A stretch of 32,702 bases of DNA from a virus: positions 1 through 32,702 of IMG/VR virus record IMGVR_UViG_3300021596_000059. One strand, written 5' to 3'. The notes beneath the pieces are model-generated. The model did no database searches. It was not told the DNA's origin and saw nothing but the letters and a program-made list of their open reading frames with translations. A program made the position numbers and the translations under genes. How positions within the stretch are numbered: position 1 is the first letter of the stretch; each line of letters starts with the position of its first letter. Shown here piece after piece: positions 21,651-30,442 of the stretch.

Positions 21651-22751
21651 ATGAAAAGAATCCAAGCAGAACAAAATACAATTCTATTAAGCCTTACTGG
21701 GTCTAGATTGTACGGTATTGAGAATGAGGATAGTGATTACGATTACAAAGGTATCTGTATTCCTTCCATAGACTATTTCATTGGCACTAAGACATTTGAG
21801 CAGCTAGATAGCTTTAATGAGCCAACCTGCGTATTTCCTATACTGACAGGTACAGATAGTGTCATTTATAATCTGAAAAAATTTTGCCATCTGGCGACTT
21901 TGAACAACCCTAATATTCTAGAGGTTCTTTATGTTGACCCTAAAAATTATATTGTGTGTAGTGGGGCGGCAAAGCAACTGATTGCTATTCGAGATTCATT
22001 CTTGTCCCAGAAAGTTTATTACAGCTATTCAGGTTACGCTCACGCTCAAATTCGTAAGGTTGACACACATAGGAAATGGCTACTCAAGTACAAAAAAGAC
22101 CCTAATTTCTTTTCTGTGCCTCCAAACCCTAAAGACTTTGGACTTGACGAGAATCCTTTGAGAAAAGAGCAGTTACACGCTTTTCTTGAGTTCTTATACA
22201 CTTTGATTAAAGATGCTGCTCAGTACCATGAAACCACTGTAGAGCTACTAGAAAAAATTGAATTAAAAGGTTTACTAAAAGAGAGGAAGTTGCCAGAAGA
22301 AGTACTAGACTGTGTTCAGTACTATACAAGAGCAACCAATGATTTTATGACTCTTTTAAGAGGTACTCAAGCATATAGGACTGCTCTACAAGAGTATGAA
22401 GCTTATCAGTCTTGGAAAAACAACCGCAACTCCAAAAGAGCAGAGGTAGAAGCAAAATGTGGCTACGATGGAAAACATCTGGGTCACTGCTATCGATTGT
22501 TACAAACTGGTATTGAAATTTTATCTGGCGAAGGTATTCAGCCTGACAGAAGACTTGTAGGAGATGCAGAGTATATTAAGTCAATCCGAAATGGTAATGT
22601 AGATTATGATGATGTAAAACAAAATGTGGATGCTCTTCTACTAAAACTCGAAGAAGCTAAGCAAAATACTCGTCTACCTAAGACTCCTAACACTAAAACT
22701 ATTGAGCAAGTTCAGATTGATATTTTGAAGAGTAGTCTAGGAGTAAAGTGA
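21651..22751 (+). CDS. RlaP-like nucleotidyltransferase (DNA polymerase beta superfamily)
   Basis: The N-terminal motif GSRLYGIENEDSDYDYKG (17-34) is the GS plus DxD signature of the polymerase beta-type nucleotidyltransferases; S18, D29 and D31 would bind nucleotide and metal. The following NPNILEVLYVDP (about 86-97) and the long helical C-terminal region match the COG3541/RlaP group, whose cellular members are linked with RNA ligases and RNA repair. At 366 residues it is typical in length. No RNA ligase gene is seen in this window. Its last 15 nt overlap the 3' end of the large adhesin gene on the other strand. Superfamily secure; substrate unknown. Confidence 0.82.
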   Translation: MKRIQAEQNTILLSLTGSRLYGIENEDSDYDYKGICIPSIDYFIGTKTFEQLDSFNEPTCVFPILTGTDSVIYNLKKFCHLATLNNPNILEVLYVDPKNYIVCSGAAKQLIAIRDSFLSQKVYYSYSGYAHAQIRKVDTHRKWLLKYKKDPNFFSVPPNPKDFGLDENPLRKEQLHAFLEFLYTLIKDAAQYHETTVELLEKIELKGLLKERKLPEEVLDCVQYYTRATNDFMTLLRGTQAYRTALQEYEAYQSWKNNRNSKRAEVEAKCGYDGKHLGHCYRLLQTGIEILSGEGIQPDRRLVGDAEYIKSIRNGNVDYDDVKQNVDALLLKLEEAKQNTRLPKTPNTKTIEQVQIDILKSSLGVK

Positions 22752-25700
22752 CCTCTCCGCCAACCCAAGATATTCATGAATATTTGTCTCAATCCCCTGA
22801 ATCTCAGCCGTAGTAAGCTGTCTGTTATACATCAAGCAGCCCAAGAAAAGTCCCTGAATATCTGTAGCGATGCTGTCAACCGTCAACGCGCTGCTTGAAC
22901 TAAACACCAATACCTGAGCGTCTGTGTTATCTAAGTTTGTACTTAGAGTCACAGACGCTTTTTTTTGCCTCACATCTGTAATTATCTGAGGAATACTAGC
23001 TCCATCGCTACTATAAAACTCTAGTTGGTCTGTGTAGTTGCTTATCAGGACACTATCAGCCGTTAGAGCATTCGTATACCCATATAGTCCAGTACTAACG
23101 AAACTTTTCGGGGTAGTCCAGTTGTCAGAAAAAGAGTACAGAAAAGAAGTACTTTCATTTGGGCTACCCACCAGCAAGTCATAGGCAGAATTGAATGACA
23201 ACGAGTATCCAAAATTAGTGGTCGCGCTTGTGATGGTTTTGATGACTGTCCAAGTACCAGTTTCGTATTTCCAAATTTTCACTTCGTTAGAGAAGTTGGC
23301 GGTCGCCAAGTAATCACCCTTCAGGGCGAAGTCCAAGTCTGCGCCTGTAATCGTTTGTGTGAGTGTATCTGAGTCAAAAACCCTCACATTTCCCGAATTG
23401 TCCATCGCCGCCCAACGTGACAAAGAAAAATTACCCAGAATTTTTTTCCCAAAAAAGTTGAAGACGTTACTAGGAGTTGTATTGTAGATACCAGCATTTT
23501 TTTGGAATTGGTAGATGCGATTACTATCCTGAACTGATACTAATAATTTGGTATCGTAATCATTTACGGTAGCAGAAAGTCCAAAACCATCGATATAAGG
23601 TAGAGGACTGGTTTGACCTAAATTAAGGCTAGATGTCCAAGTAGCTACACCAGTCCGAGTGAAGTGAAGTACGCGACCTTCACCCAAGTTGCTATTCTTA
23701 ACACCAATACAAATCAAATCTCCAGTGCTATTTATTTGAAGCGAGGCATTAGCTAGAGCAGCAGCGTCACCTGAAGTCAGTGGCAAAGTTACCGCAGAAT
23801 CAAATCGCCACACACCAGAGATTCTTCGTACTACTTTGACTGTGTTTGCCAAGTCATCAATATAGACCAAATTACTTTCATCTTCCGAAATTGCCACTTT
23901 ACTAAAGCGACCAGACTGCGTAGCTACTTTTACAAAATCACCTTCATTAAATTGAAGTGCGCCGACCAACTGAGTGCCTGAGCCGCCATTAAAGGTATAT
24001 CCAGAAGCTGAGCCAACATATTTACGATACGATTTTGCTGCTAATTCCCGATAAACAAAAAATAAGGTGCGGACACCGACCACTGGAGATGATAAATTTA
24101 TTTTCTGCCCTGAGCTTGCGATGTTGTATGTCTTGCCGTATAGAAGCGAAGTTTCCAATGTCGCGCTTGTTGTTGCATTGGCTGTTGCAGTGAGATTTGG
24201 TATTGTGCCGCTAGTTACACTTGATTTTGCAAAGTATCCATCAAGATACCCAGAAATATTTGTGATACCAAAACTGCGGGATTCATTAAGGTCAACCAAG
24301 TAATCTTGATAATAAGTACCATTTGAAACTCTTATAGTGATTGGTTTTCTAGCTGGACGCACTGCAAAATTACTAAGAACTAGCTGGAAAGTTGTCGTCA
24401 ATGAATTTGGAGCTACAGAAACATTACTGACATTTAATCCAACATCACCCACTTGCCAATCAGAGTTGGATGGAATTAATAAATCTAAAAAATAAGTTGT
24501 GAAATTAGAGTATACCCCAGTCTGAGTAATTGTATAAGTTGTTGTTGAATTTGGGGCGACAGAAGTTGCACCAGAAATAGAAAAAATTCGCCTAGAAAAA
24601 ATCCCCTGAAAAGTTGAAGACGTTTTGTTCCTGAACTTAATCGGGTAAAATTGCTCGACCTTAGCTTGGGGTAAAATTGGGTCAATTTGAGGAAAATATT
24701 GGTCGAGGTTAGTGACCCTTTCCCAGACAGAAAAAGAAATTAAACTGAAATTGCCTGTAGGCGCTTGATATTTACTTGAATTAAACCGAAACTTGTAGCT
24801 AGGTATTTTTATTTGTAACGTAGTAGTGAGCTTTAGTACCCCGTTTAGCCACACTTTTACCGTGTACTGGTTAAACTCTAGGCGAAGTACTTGAATAGGC
24901 TCTGAGGGGTCAAAAGTGCCAATATCTTGCAAATTAATAGCACTTGAGTTTAGTCTGCCAAATTTAAGTAGATTGTCTAGTTTTCTCACAAAAAAACTAA
25001 GGTTAGGTGAGTCCCAATAGCTTAGTAGTTCTACATTTGCACCGATATTAGCTGATAAAAAACGTAGCTCGACTGTAAAACTTGATGTGAGGGGTCGAGC
25101 GCTTTGTATGACGAAAGAATTGGGTGTCACTAGCTTCGTCTGTGTTTTGTAATCATTTGTGGTCGTGTCAGTTGGTTTTGTAAAGTTACCAATCTCATCA
25201 GCATATTTTAGATAGCAGATTTGGTTGTCACTCGGCTTATAGTCAACCAAGGTGCTAGCAAAAACATCTGCATTTATTGATAAAAGCCAAGGCAATGCCA
25301 CAGACTTGTATCCAATATTTTCGACATCTCCAGTAAAGTTGCCGACCTTGAAAGTGCCAGACTGAATCTTGTAGTTGAAAGTGAGAGTTGCCGCCGACTC
25401 GTTTACCTTGATACTCAGCACATTTCCTTTTCTGACAACGCGCAGCAGCGCCCATGTGAGCGTAGTAAAGGTTAGTCCAGTACTTATAGTTTCAAAGATG
25501 CCCGAAGCTATCTGACGCTTGATTACTAGCACACCAGAGACGATTGCAAAGTCAAAAATATCCCCTACAGTGAATAAAGTCTGATTTATGACTCCAGAGG
25601 GATAAAATTGCCCAAAGAATGAGAAATCGTATTTGTTTGTGACGGTTGAGTAATTTGTCGAGGATGCTGTATATGAAGTCGTGCTGCTATCGTATACGTC

Positions 25701-25778
25701 TAGAGTAGTAGGAAAATAATTCTGCTCTACTTCAGTTAGTTGGATAAGTTCAGGAGAATAGGTATGTCTGGGGAACAT
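22737..25778 (-). CDS. Large tail adhesin with concanavalin-like domains and FG-GAP-like propeller, 1013 aa
   Basis: Probably a major host-recognition protein of the tail. A first LamG-like sandwich lies at about 48-165 and a second at 220-355 (SFTVELRF, then LEFNQYTVKVWLNGVLKL). Paired beta-sandwich repeats at 402-497 each contain a SVAPNS motif. A third concanavalin-like domain seems to start at about 535-610 (VGVRTLFFVYREL) and close at 975-1006 (FLGCLMYNRQLTTAEIQGIE). Between these parts, 620-925 holds several FG-GAP-like blades (e.g. FGYSLSFNSAYDLLVGSPNE near 856-875 and DGFGLSATVN near 730). The start joins the upstream stop by TAATG. There is no signal peptide, as expected for a virion part. 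Domain limits are approximate. Confidence 0.75.
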   Translation of the reverse strand: MFPRHTYSPELIQLTEVEQNYFPTTLDVYDSSTTSYTASSTNYSTVTNKYDFSFFGQFYPSGVINQTLFTVGDIFDFAIVSGVLVIKRQIASGIFETISTGLTFTTLTWALLRVVRKGNVLSIKVNESAATLTFNYKIQSGTFKVGNFTGDVENIGYKSVALPWLLSINADVFASTLVDYKPSDNQICYLKYADEIGNFTKPTDTTTNDYKTQTKLVTPNSFVIQSARPLTSSFTVELRFLSANIGANVELLSYWDSPNLSFFVRKLDNLLKFGRLNSSAINLQDIGTFDPSEPIQVLRLEFNQYTVKVWLNGVLKLTTTLQIKIPSYKFRFNSSKYQAPTGNFSLISFSVWERVTNLDQYFPQIDPILPQAKVEQFYPIKFRNKTSSTFQGIFSRRIFSISGATSVAPNSTTTYTITQTGVYSNFTTYFLDLLIPSNSDWQVGDVGLNVSNVSVAPNSLTTTFQLVLSNFAVRPARKPITIRVSNGTYYQDYLVDLNESRSFGITNISGYLDGYFAKSSVTSGTIPNLTATANATTSATLETSLLYGKTYNIASSGQKINLSSPVVGVRTLFFVYRELAAKSYRKYVGSASGYTFNGGSGTQLVGALQFNEGDFVKVATQSGRFSKVAISEDESNLVYIDDLANTVKVVRRISGVWRFDSAVTLPLTSGDAAALANASLQINSTGDLICIGVKNSNLGEGRVLHFTRTGVATWTSSLNLGQTSPLPYIDGFGLSATVNDYDTKLLVSVQDSNRIYQFQKNAGIYNTTPSNVFNFFGKKILGNFSLSRWAAMDNSGNVRVFDSDTLTQTITGADLDFALKGDYLATANFSNEVKIWKYETGTWTVIKTITSATTNFGYSLSFNSAYDLLVGSPNESTSFLYSFSDNWTTPKSFVSTGLYGYTNALTADSVLISNYTDQLEFYSSDGASIPQIITDVRQKKASVTLSTNLDNTDAQVLVFSSSSALTVDSIATDIQGLFLGCLMYNRQLTTAEIQGIETNIHEYLGLAERSLYS

Positions 25779-26128
25779 TAGATAGTTACAATCTCATTAA
25801 CAAATCCATACGCAACAATAGCTCCAGTAGTTGCAGCCCAAGCTTTTATAACTACCGAGCCTGTATAGACTAAGCCATTTATCACAGGCACAAGTCCTCT
25901 GCCAGCAGGAATAGTAACAGGAATTAAATTAGTTGAACCAGTCCCGCCAATTGCAAGAGTTACAAGTACATCATTCGCACTATTATTGCAAAATGCGACC
26001 CAACATTCGTGCAAATTTGTCGGGTGAGCCGTGTGAATCGTGTTAGCTGAACCTGAAGTTGTGGCATTGATAGGAATACCAATTCCTGACGTAGACCCAC
26101 TTAGTAACTGCTTTTGAAAAGTATCCAA
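25778..26128 (-). CDS. Small structural protein, 116 aa (TTG start)
   Basis: The Thr/Ala/Gly-rich 116-residue product looks like a compact beta protein (IHTAHPTNLHECWVAFCNN, then VTLAIGG and VVIKAWAATT), a type common among phage head-decoration and tail proteins. I do not recognise a family. The TTG start directly follows the TAA of the upstream frame; the well-placed AGAGGAT 7 nt before supports it. It sits between the fibre gene and the large adhesin in the late operon. Confidence 0.6.
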   Translation of the reverse strand: MDTFQKQLLSGSTSGIGIPINATTSGSANTIHTAHPTNLHECWVAFCNNSANDVLVTLAIGGTGSTNLIPVTIPAGRGLVPVINGLVYTGSVVIKAWAATTGAIVAYGFVNEIVTI

Positions 26129-26644
26129 TTATAAATCCTCTGAGTGTGGTACTAATAAACTAGCTTTTTTAACACCTTCATTAATAATAACTAAATCAGC
26201 TTCAATATCTGATAAATTTGTATTAACTAATACGTCTGTTTTAGCTTTAATACTATCTAATTTAGTTTCGTTAGCATTAATCTCACTTATTATAGCTGTT
26301 TGAGCATTACTTACATTAGTTGGTGTAGCAAATCCTGTTGCAGTTACCCACTGACCTTGATTAGTTTGAAGTTCACTAGTATCTTCAAGTATAGAAACAA
26401 TAGCAGAATTATTTGGAGCTACATATCCAGATGAAGCTAATCTTGTAGAAGTTGCTACATCAATTCTAGCTAGTTCAGTAGCCAACTCTGACCTAACTGC
26501 TGATGCAATTACTCCAGATGTTATGTTTGTATTACCAATAGCTGCAACAATAGCTGCTATTACTTGTTGACTATCGCCTTCATTTATGATGGCTGCTTCT
26601 ACGCCTGTTGCTATTGCTGTCACTTGGGCTGTGCTTATTGTCAC
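26129..26644 (-). CDS. Downstream part of the repetitive fibre protein (in another frame)
   Basis: The listed frame starts at a GTG at 26644, but reading upstream in the same frame continues fibre-type repeats without a stop back to about 26815 (ITAIPSNPLL, SRLDNLDTAISSRLA, IANAVWTAVTRSL). This part is therefore probably the C-terminus of the protein encoded at 26782-28548, separated by a -1 shift. The 171 residues contain further VRSELATELARIDVATSTRL units and a helical end. If not joined by frameshifting, this stretch may be translated from the GTG or be silent. Confidence 0.6.
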   Translation of the reverse strand: MTISTAQVTAIATGVEAAIINEGDSQQVIAAIVAAIGNTNITSGVIASAVRSELATELARIDVATSTRLASSGYVAPNNSAIVSILEDTSELQTNQGQWVTATGFATPTNVSNAQTAIISEINANETKLDSIKAKTDVLVNTNLSDIEADLVIINEGVKKASLLVPHSEDL

Positions 26645-27930
26645 ATCAACATTTAAACTTCTAGTTACAGCAGTCCAAACAGCATTTGCAATTGTAGTGG
26701 CACTAATAGGAGCAGTATAACTGCTAGTGGCTAGTCTGCTAGATATTGCGGTATCTAAATTATCTAATCTGCTATCTGTAGTTAGTAACGGATTTGAAGG
26801 TATAGCAGTAATTTTACTGATGCTAACCTTGTGCTGATAGCTACATCTAGTTTTGTTGAATTGCTATCTATTTCTGAACGAATAGCAGAAACAGATGGGG
26901 GTATTGTATAAGAGGCACTAGCTAACCTGCTTGAAATAGTTGCATCTAAATTATCAAGTCTACTGTCACTAGATAGTAAGGTCGTAGTGGGTATGGAGTT
27001 AACACTTGATTGGCTAGCCCTAGTTGAGGTCGCTACGTCAAGTCTTCCCAACTCGGCAGTTAATTCAGTTCTGACTTGAGAAGCTACCGTAGCAGCAGAA
27101 GCAGGGGCAGTGTAGCTAGCAGTTGCGAGTCTAGTAGATATAGCAGCATCAAGATTATTTAGTCTAGCGTCTGAGGAAAGTAATGTTGTGGTTGGTATTG
27201 CACTTACACTTGCTTGTGAAGCTCTAGTCGCAATATCTGTACTAACAGACACGCTAGGTGTTCCCAGTTTAGTATTTATAGCTGATATTGTCGCATTATC
27301 GGGGGCTGTATATCCTCCAGAAGCTAGACGAGTTGAAATTGCAGCATCTATTCTACCAAGTTCTGTTGATATTTCTGTTCTAACTTGAGAAGCTACTTGA
27401 GAGACTGTAGGAGGTATAGTGTAAGTTACTTCAGATAATCTTGTGCTAATTGCAACATCTAGCTTAGTAGAGTTAGTATCTAGTTCAGTCCTAATTTGCG
27501 TGACAGTAGGTGGAGTTACTGCGTTACGACTTGAAATAGTTGTGTCAATTCGAGATAATTCTGTACCTAATTCAGTTCGTACTTGAGTGGCTATAGTGGA
27601 AGCAGGTATTGGAGCAGAATAACTTGCAGTTGCTAGTCTACTACTTACCGTAGTATCGAGATTATCAAGTCTTAAATCTGTTGTAAGAAGTGTTGTTGTT
27701 GGAATTGCATTAACACTTGTTTGAGAAGCTCTGCTTGCAATGTCTGCACTAACAGAAGTCGCAGGAGTCCCTAACTTAGTATTAATAGTCGAAATTGTTA
27801 AGTTATCTGGAGCTGTATAACCAGCACTTGCTAAACGACTAGAAACAGTTGTATCAATTCTACCTAACTCTGTAGAAAGCTCGGTTCTAACCGCAGTGGC
27901 AATAGTTGCAGGAGAACTACCTCCACCTGC
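26400..27930 (-). repeat. Imperfect repeats encoding the fibre shaft
   Basis: About ten or eleven copies of a module with VRTELxxELxRID, then (S/T)(S/T)RLAxxxYxxP, some followed by ASQxSVxAIPTTTLLxxDxRLDNLD, run through both frames of the fibre gene. Copies vary at synonymous and non-synonymous positions, so this is an old expansion that could still recombine. Limits are approximate. Confidence 0.75.
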
Positions 27931-28548
27931 ATCTGCCAAAGCTTTACCCGCACTTCCACTGATTATATGACCAGATAATAACCTATCCCAAACGGCAGTG
28001 GCAATACTAGAAGCACTTGCCCCTCCTCCGCCTCCTCCCGTAGCACTGTTTAGAACTTCGCCCATTGTCCCTATTACATTGTTGAGCGAAGCTATAGCCC
28101 CCCAAACTTCTTGAGCAATATCATAGGCAGAAGGTTTAAATCCTATATTTAAAGTTGCACCTATAACTCCCCTTCCAAATAAAGTTAAGGTATTACAAGT
28201 TGCAACACCGTTAGCTGTCCCTGATTTCAAGCTTCCTGCAATTAAAAAACTTGAAGTTGTAATTAAACCAGTCAAATCTACTGAACCAGCAATAGACCCT
28301 ACAGCTTGAATTGAACCTGTTGTCGTAGACGAACCAAATGTTCTAAAAGTACTAGCTATTTGACCTATTGAAAATGGAAGTTTTAAAGCGCTTCCATAAT
28401 ACCCAACAGGATAAGAAGTAGTAGCGCCAAAGGCTATTCTATTAGCCATTGACCGACCAACATCACCCCTAGAGTTTAGAGAAGAAGAAAATGAACCTCC
28501 TCCAACAAATCTTAATCCATTACTTGTAACTCCATTATTCCTCAGCAT
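26782..28548 (-). CDS. Repetitive tail-fibre shaft protein, 588 aa, probably frameshifted
   Basis: A long fibre-type virion protein. Residues 1-150 are Gly/Ser-rich; then come the YDIAQEVWGA block, a Gly-rich linker (GGGGGASAS near 173-181) and the shaft repeats (RTELSTELGRIDTTVSSRLA and variants) that likely form a trimeric coiled or beta-helical rod. The frame ends with KLLLYLQIRY, which breaks the repeat pattern. A -1 shift at the run of four A on the coding strand (plus-strand TTTT at 26812-26815) restores ITAIPSNPLL and continues into the frame ending at 26129. The joined product would have about 800 residues. It overlaps the upstream small gene by 14 nt. Confidence 0.75.
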   Translation of the reverse strand: MLRNNGVTSNGLRFVGGGSFSSSLNSRGDVGRSMANRIAFGATTSYPVGYYGSALKLPFSIGQIASTFRTFGSSTTTGSIQAVGSIAGSVDLTGLITTSSFLIAGSLKSGTANGVATCNTLTLFGRGVIGATLNIGFKPSAYDIAQEVWGAIASLNNVIGTMGEVLNSATGGGGGGASASSIATAVWDRLLSGHIISGSAGKALADAGGGSSPATIATAVRTELSTELGRIDTTVSSRLASAGYTAPDNLTISTINTKLGTPATSVSADIASRASQTSVNAIPTTTLLTTDLRLDNLDTTVSSRLATASYSAPIPASTIATQVRTELGTELSRIDTTISSRNAVTPPTVTQIRTELDTNSTKLDVAISTRLSEVTYTIPPTVSQVASQVRTEISTELGRIDAAISTRLASGGYTAPDNATISAINTKLGTPSVSVSTDIATRASQASVSAIPTTTLLSSDARLNNLDAAISTRLATASYTAPASAATVASQVRTELTAELGRLDVATSTRASQSSVNSIPTTTLLSSDSRLDNLDATISSRLASASYTIPPSVSAIRSEIDSNSTKLDVAISTRLASVKLLLYLQIRY

Positions 28549-28714
28549 TTATGCTCCAGTTATCTGCAATAATTTGTAGAGCAACTATTAAATCCAAAGC
28601 TTCTTTTTGACTATTGATTCTGATAAATCTACCATCAACAATTTCAAAACCTACTACAGTACCTTCATTGTACGGAGGGGATGGGACAGGAATCTTCAAG
28701 CTAGTTCCAAGCAT
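28535..28714 (-). CDS. Small unknown protein of the structural operon, 59 aa
   Basis: I do not recognise it. The ATG at 28714 is chosen because GGAGAAA lies 8 nt upstream; an in-frame TTG at 28729 would lie ahead of that site. The 59 residues are a beta part (GTVVGFEIVDGRFIRI) and a helix (EALDLIVALQIIAD). It overlaps both the upstream structural gene and the fibre gene by 14 nt, indicating coupled translation, and may be a fibre accessory protein. Confidence 0.6.
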   Translation of the reverse strand: MLGTSLKIPVPSPPYNEGTVVGFEIVDGRFIRINSQKEALDLIVALQIIADNWSINAEE

Positions 28715-29603
28715 ATTGAATTTCTCCAAAAACTACGCTACCAGAAGTCAATGCTCCGCCAACTTGAATAAACATACCTAAACAAGAATCATCAAAAATT
28801 CGTGGTAGTGAAGGGATTTGATTAAGGAAATCTCTTTCCCCTGCTACGTTAGCAGCAACTAAAGGAATGTATGCAATAGGTCTATGTAAAACTAAACATC
28901 CTACACCAGATGTTGCTCCTGTATTGATAACGTAAGATTGCACTGACTGAACACCTAAATCCCCAGCTTGTTTCGGATGGTAAAGACCACCAACTGTAAC
29001 TGCTGCATTTGTTTGACCATAACAAGCTCCAACTGGAGTTGCTGTGGCAGGTGCAAAAAGAGAACCCGCAGGTGCTGTTGTAGTTCTCCCCGCCGTTCCT
29101 GCTTCGTTAGTATATGTCAAAGTAACTTGACCATTACCAGCAGTTGTTGCTGTAGTAACAATAAGAGAAGCCTCTACACCATTGGCATTAGTCATTCTAG
29201 TGCTACCCGTACCTGTCCAGACTGGATGGTTAGATAAAGTACTCGGAGCGCCAGTTAAAGCTAATGAAGGATAGATATGAATAATATCTGTTAGTAGTAA
29301 ATAAGAGGGAACTGCTGTAGCTGAAGCTGTAACTGCTGTCATAGACAACAAATGTCGGGTAAGGGCTGCTACGTCGGCATTAAGAGGCAAAGCTCCAACA
29401 CTTGAACGATTTCGTACAATTCCAGTACCTGCTGTTCCAGTTAATACCATCTGACCGCCAGTACCACCTGCCGTAAGAAGTTCGTGCCATCTGCCAGCCG
29501 CAGAAGTTGCTCCTGTCTGAATTGTTTTATTAAAGCCTAATTTTTGAATACTATTATTTACTGTAATAGCATTTACAAGTGCATCAATACTCGAAAAACC
29601 CAT
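28701..29603 (-). CDS. Probable virion structural protein, 300 aa
   Basis: The 300-residue Ala/Thr/Gly-rich protein lacks membrane segments and enzyme motifs. Stretches such as GRWHELLTAGGTGGQMVLTG (37-56), RNRSSVGALPL, LLLTDIIHIYPSL and STRMTNANGVEASLIV have the look of a conserved phage structural protein that I have seen described only as hypothetical. A beta-rich capsid or tail component is likely, but I cannot say which. AGAGGAT precedes the ATG. It is in the middle of the late minus-strand operon. Confidence 0.6.
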   Translation of the reverse strand: MGFSSIDALVNAITVNNSIQKLGFNKTIQTGATSAAGRWHELLTAGGTGGQMVLTGTAGTGIVRNRSSVGALPLNADVAALTRHLLSMTAVTASATAVPSYLLLTDIIHIYPSLALTGAPSTLSNHPVWTGTGSTRMTNANGVEASLIVTTATTAGNGQVTLTYTNEAGTAGRTTTAPAGSLFAPATATPVGACYGQTNAAVTVGGLYHPKQAGDLGVQSVQSYVINTGATSGVGCLVLHRPIAYIPLVAANVAGERDFLNQIPSLPRIFDDSCLGMFIQVGGALTSGSVVFGEIQYAWN

Positions 29604-29606
29604 TTT

Positions 29607-30014
29607 TTAATCCTCTGAAATACTTAGAGCGCCAGCACCGATAATTGGCTGAATATTTTCTGAAATAGATAAAGAAGAGTTTAACGCTCCTTTATAAAGT
29701 ACTTTTCCAGTCCCACTAGAAGCTGTACCTATAGCCCAGTGAGTTGCTGTAGCAGTGCCTCCAGTACAATTACCAAAAGTAATTTGTGCAGCATTAACTG
29801 AATTATTATCTACTACAGTCCATCCAGTGTTGTCTCTGGGTACACTAACTCTTGCATATCCTGTATAAGAAATTTCAGAAGTAGTTTGAACCCCTGCTTC
29901 TCCGACATCTGCATTATGTAAAGAAACGAATAAGTTACCGCCAATACCACCAATTGCAGTAGCATTGAAAGTGAATAACATTAAATCGTTTTCGTAAGTA
30001 TTTGATTTACTCAT
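29607..30014 (-). CDS. Phage tail-fibre-related protein, 135 aa
   Basis: The pattern LFVSLHNADVGEAGVQTTSE, ISYTGYARVSVPRD, then GWTVV, NAAQITFGNCTGG and ATHWAIG matches a common family of short tail-associated proteins found next to fibres in many phages. It is a small beta sandwich with no catalytic residues. The start shares a base with the upstream stop (TAATG). Its exact place in the virion is unknown. Confidence 0.65.
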   Translation of the reverse strand: MSKSNTYENDLMLFTFNATAIGGIGGNLFVSLHNADVGEAGVQTTSEISYTGYARVSVPRDNTGWTVVDNNSVNAAQITFGNCTGGTATATHWAIGTASSGTGKVLYKGALNSSLSISENIQPIIGAGALSISED

Positions 30015-30442
30015 TATCTTGAAACTATTAAACCGCTTAAATTTGGACTATTGTAAGTGCTGTAAAAAGCATCTTGAGAAGACACATAAGGCGAAGGAAC
30101 AAATCTATACCTAATTGTAGCATTTTGCGTATAACGATAGATTGACCCATCTGTAACTGTTTCTAAAAATTCAGGAGGAGTATCCCAAGTGCTGACATAA
30201 TAAATCCAACTATTTAAAGTTGCATCTTGCCCTTGAAGACTTTCGAGCCACTCTTCTTTTGTACCTACAAAACCACTTATAAGAGCTAAATCATATGCAC
30301 TAAGACCACTAACTCCCAATTGCGCTACTGTAACTCGTATATTAGTTGATACTGACTCAGACACTGCAATACGAAACTGATTTGTATTTCCAGTTGCAGT
30401 TACTTTGTACTCTTGCAGTGTCTGGTTTACTGTAACTCTCAT
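30014..30442 (-). CDS. Tail-fibre component, 142 aa
   Basis: Residues 45-75 contain SAYDLALISGFVGTKEEWLE and SLQGQD, a motif that often precedes collagen-like or fibre domains in phage tail proteins. The rest is beta-rich with many aromatic residues. The N-terminal 40 residues look like two or more strands. It is linked to both neighbours by TAATG junctions. A tail or fibre attachment role is inferred. Confidence 0.65.
   Translation of the reverse strand: MRVTVNQTLQEYKVTATGNTNQFRIAVSESVSTNIRVTVAQLGVSGLSAYDLALISGFVGTKEEWLESLQGQDATLNSWIYYVSTWDTPPEFLETVTDGSIYRYTQNATIRYRFVPSPYVSSQDAFYSTYNSPNLSGLIVSR

Noticed and set aside
26400-27930. CRISPR-like array
   Set aside because: The repeats are imperfect, in frame and protein-coding, with no regular spacers.
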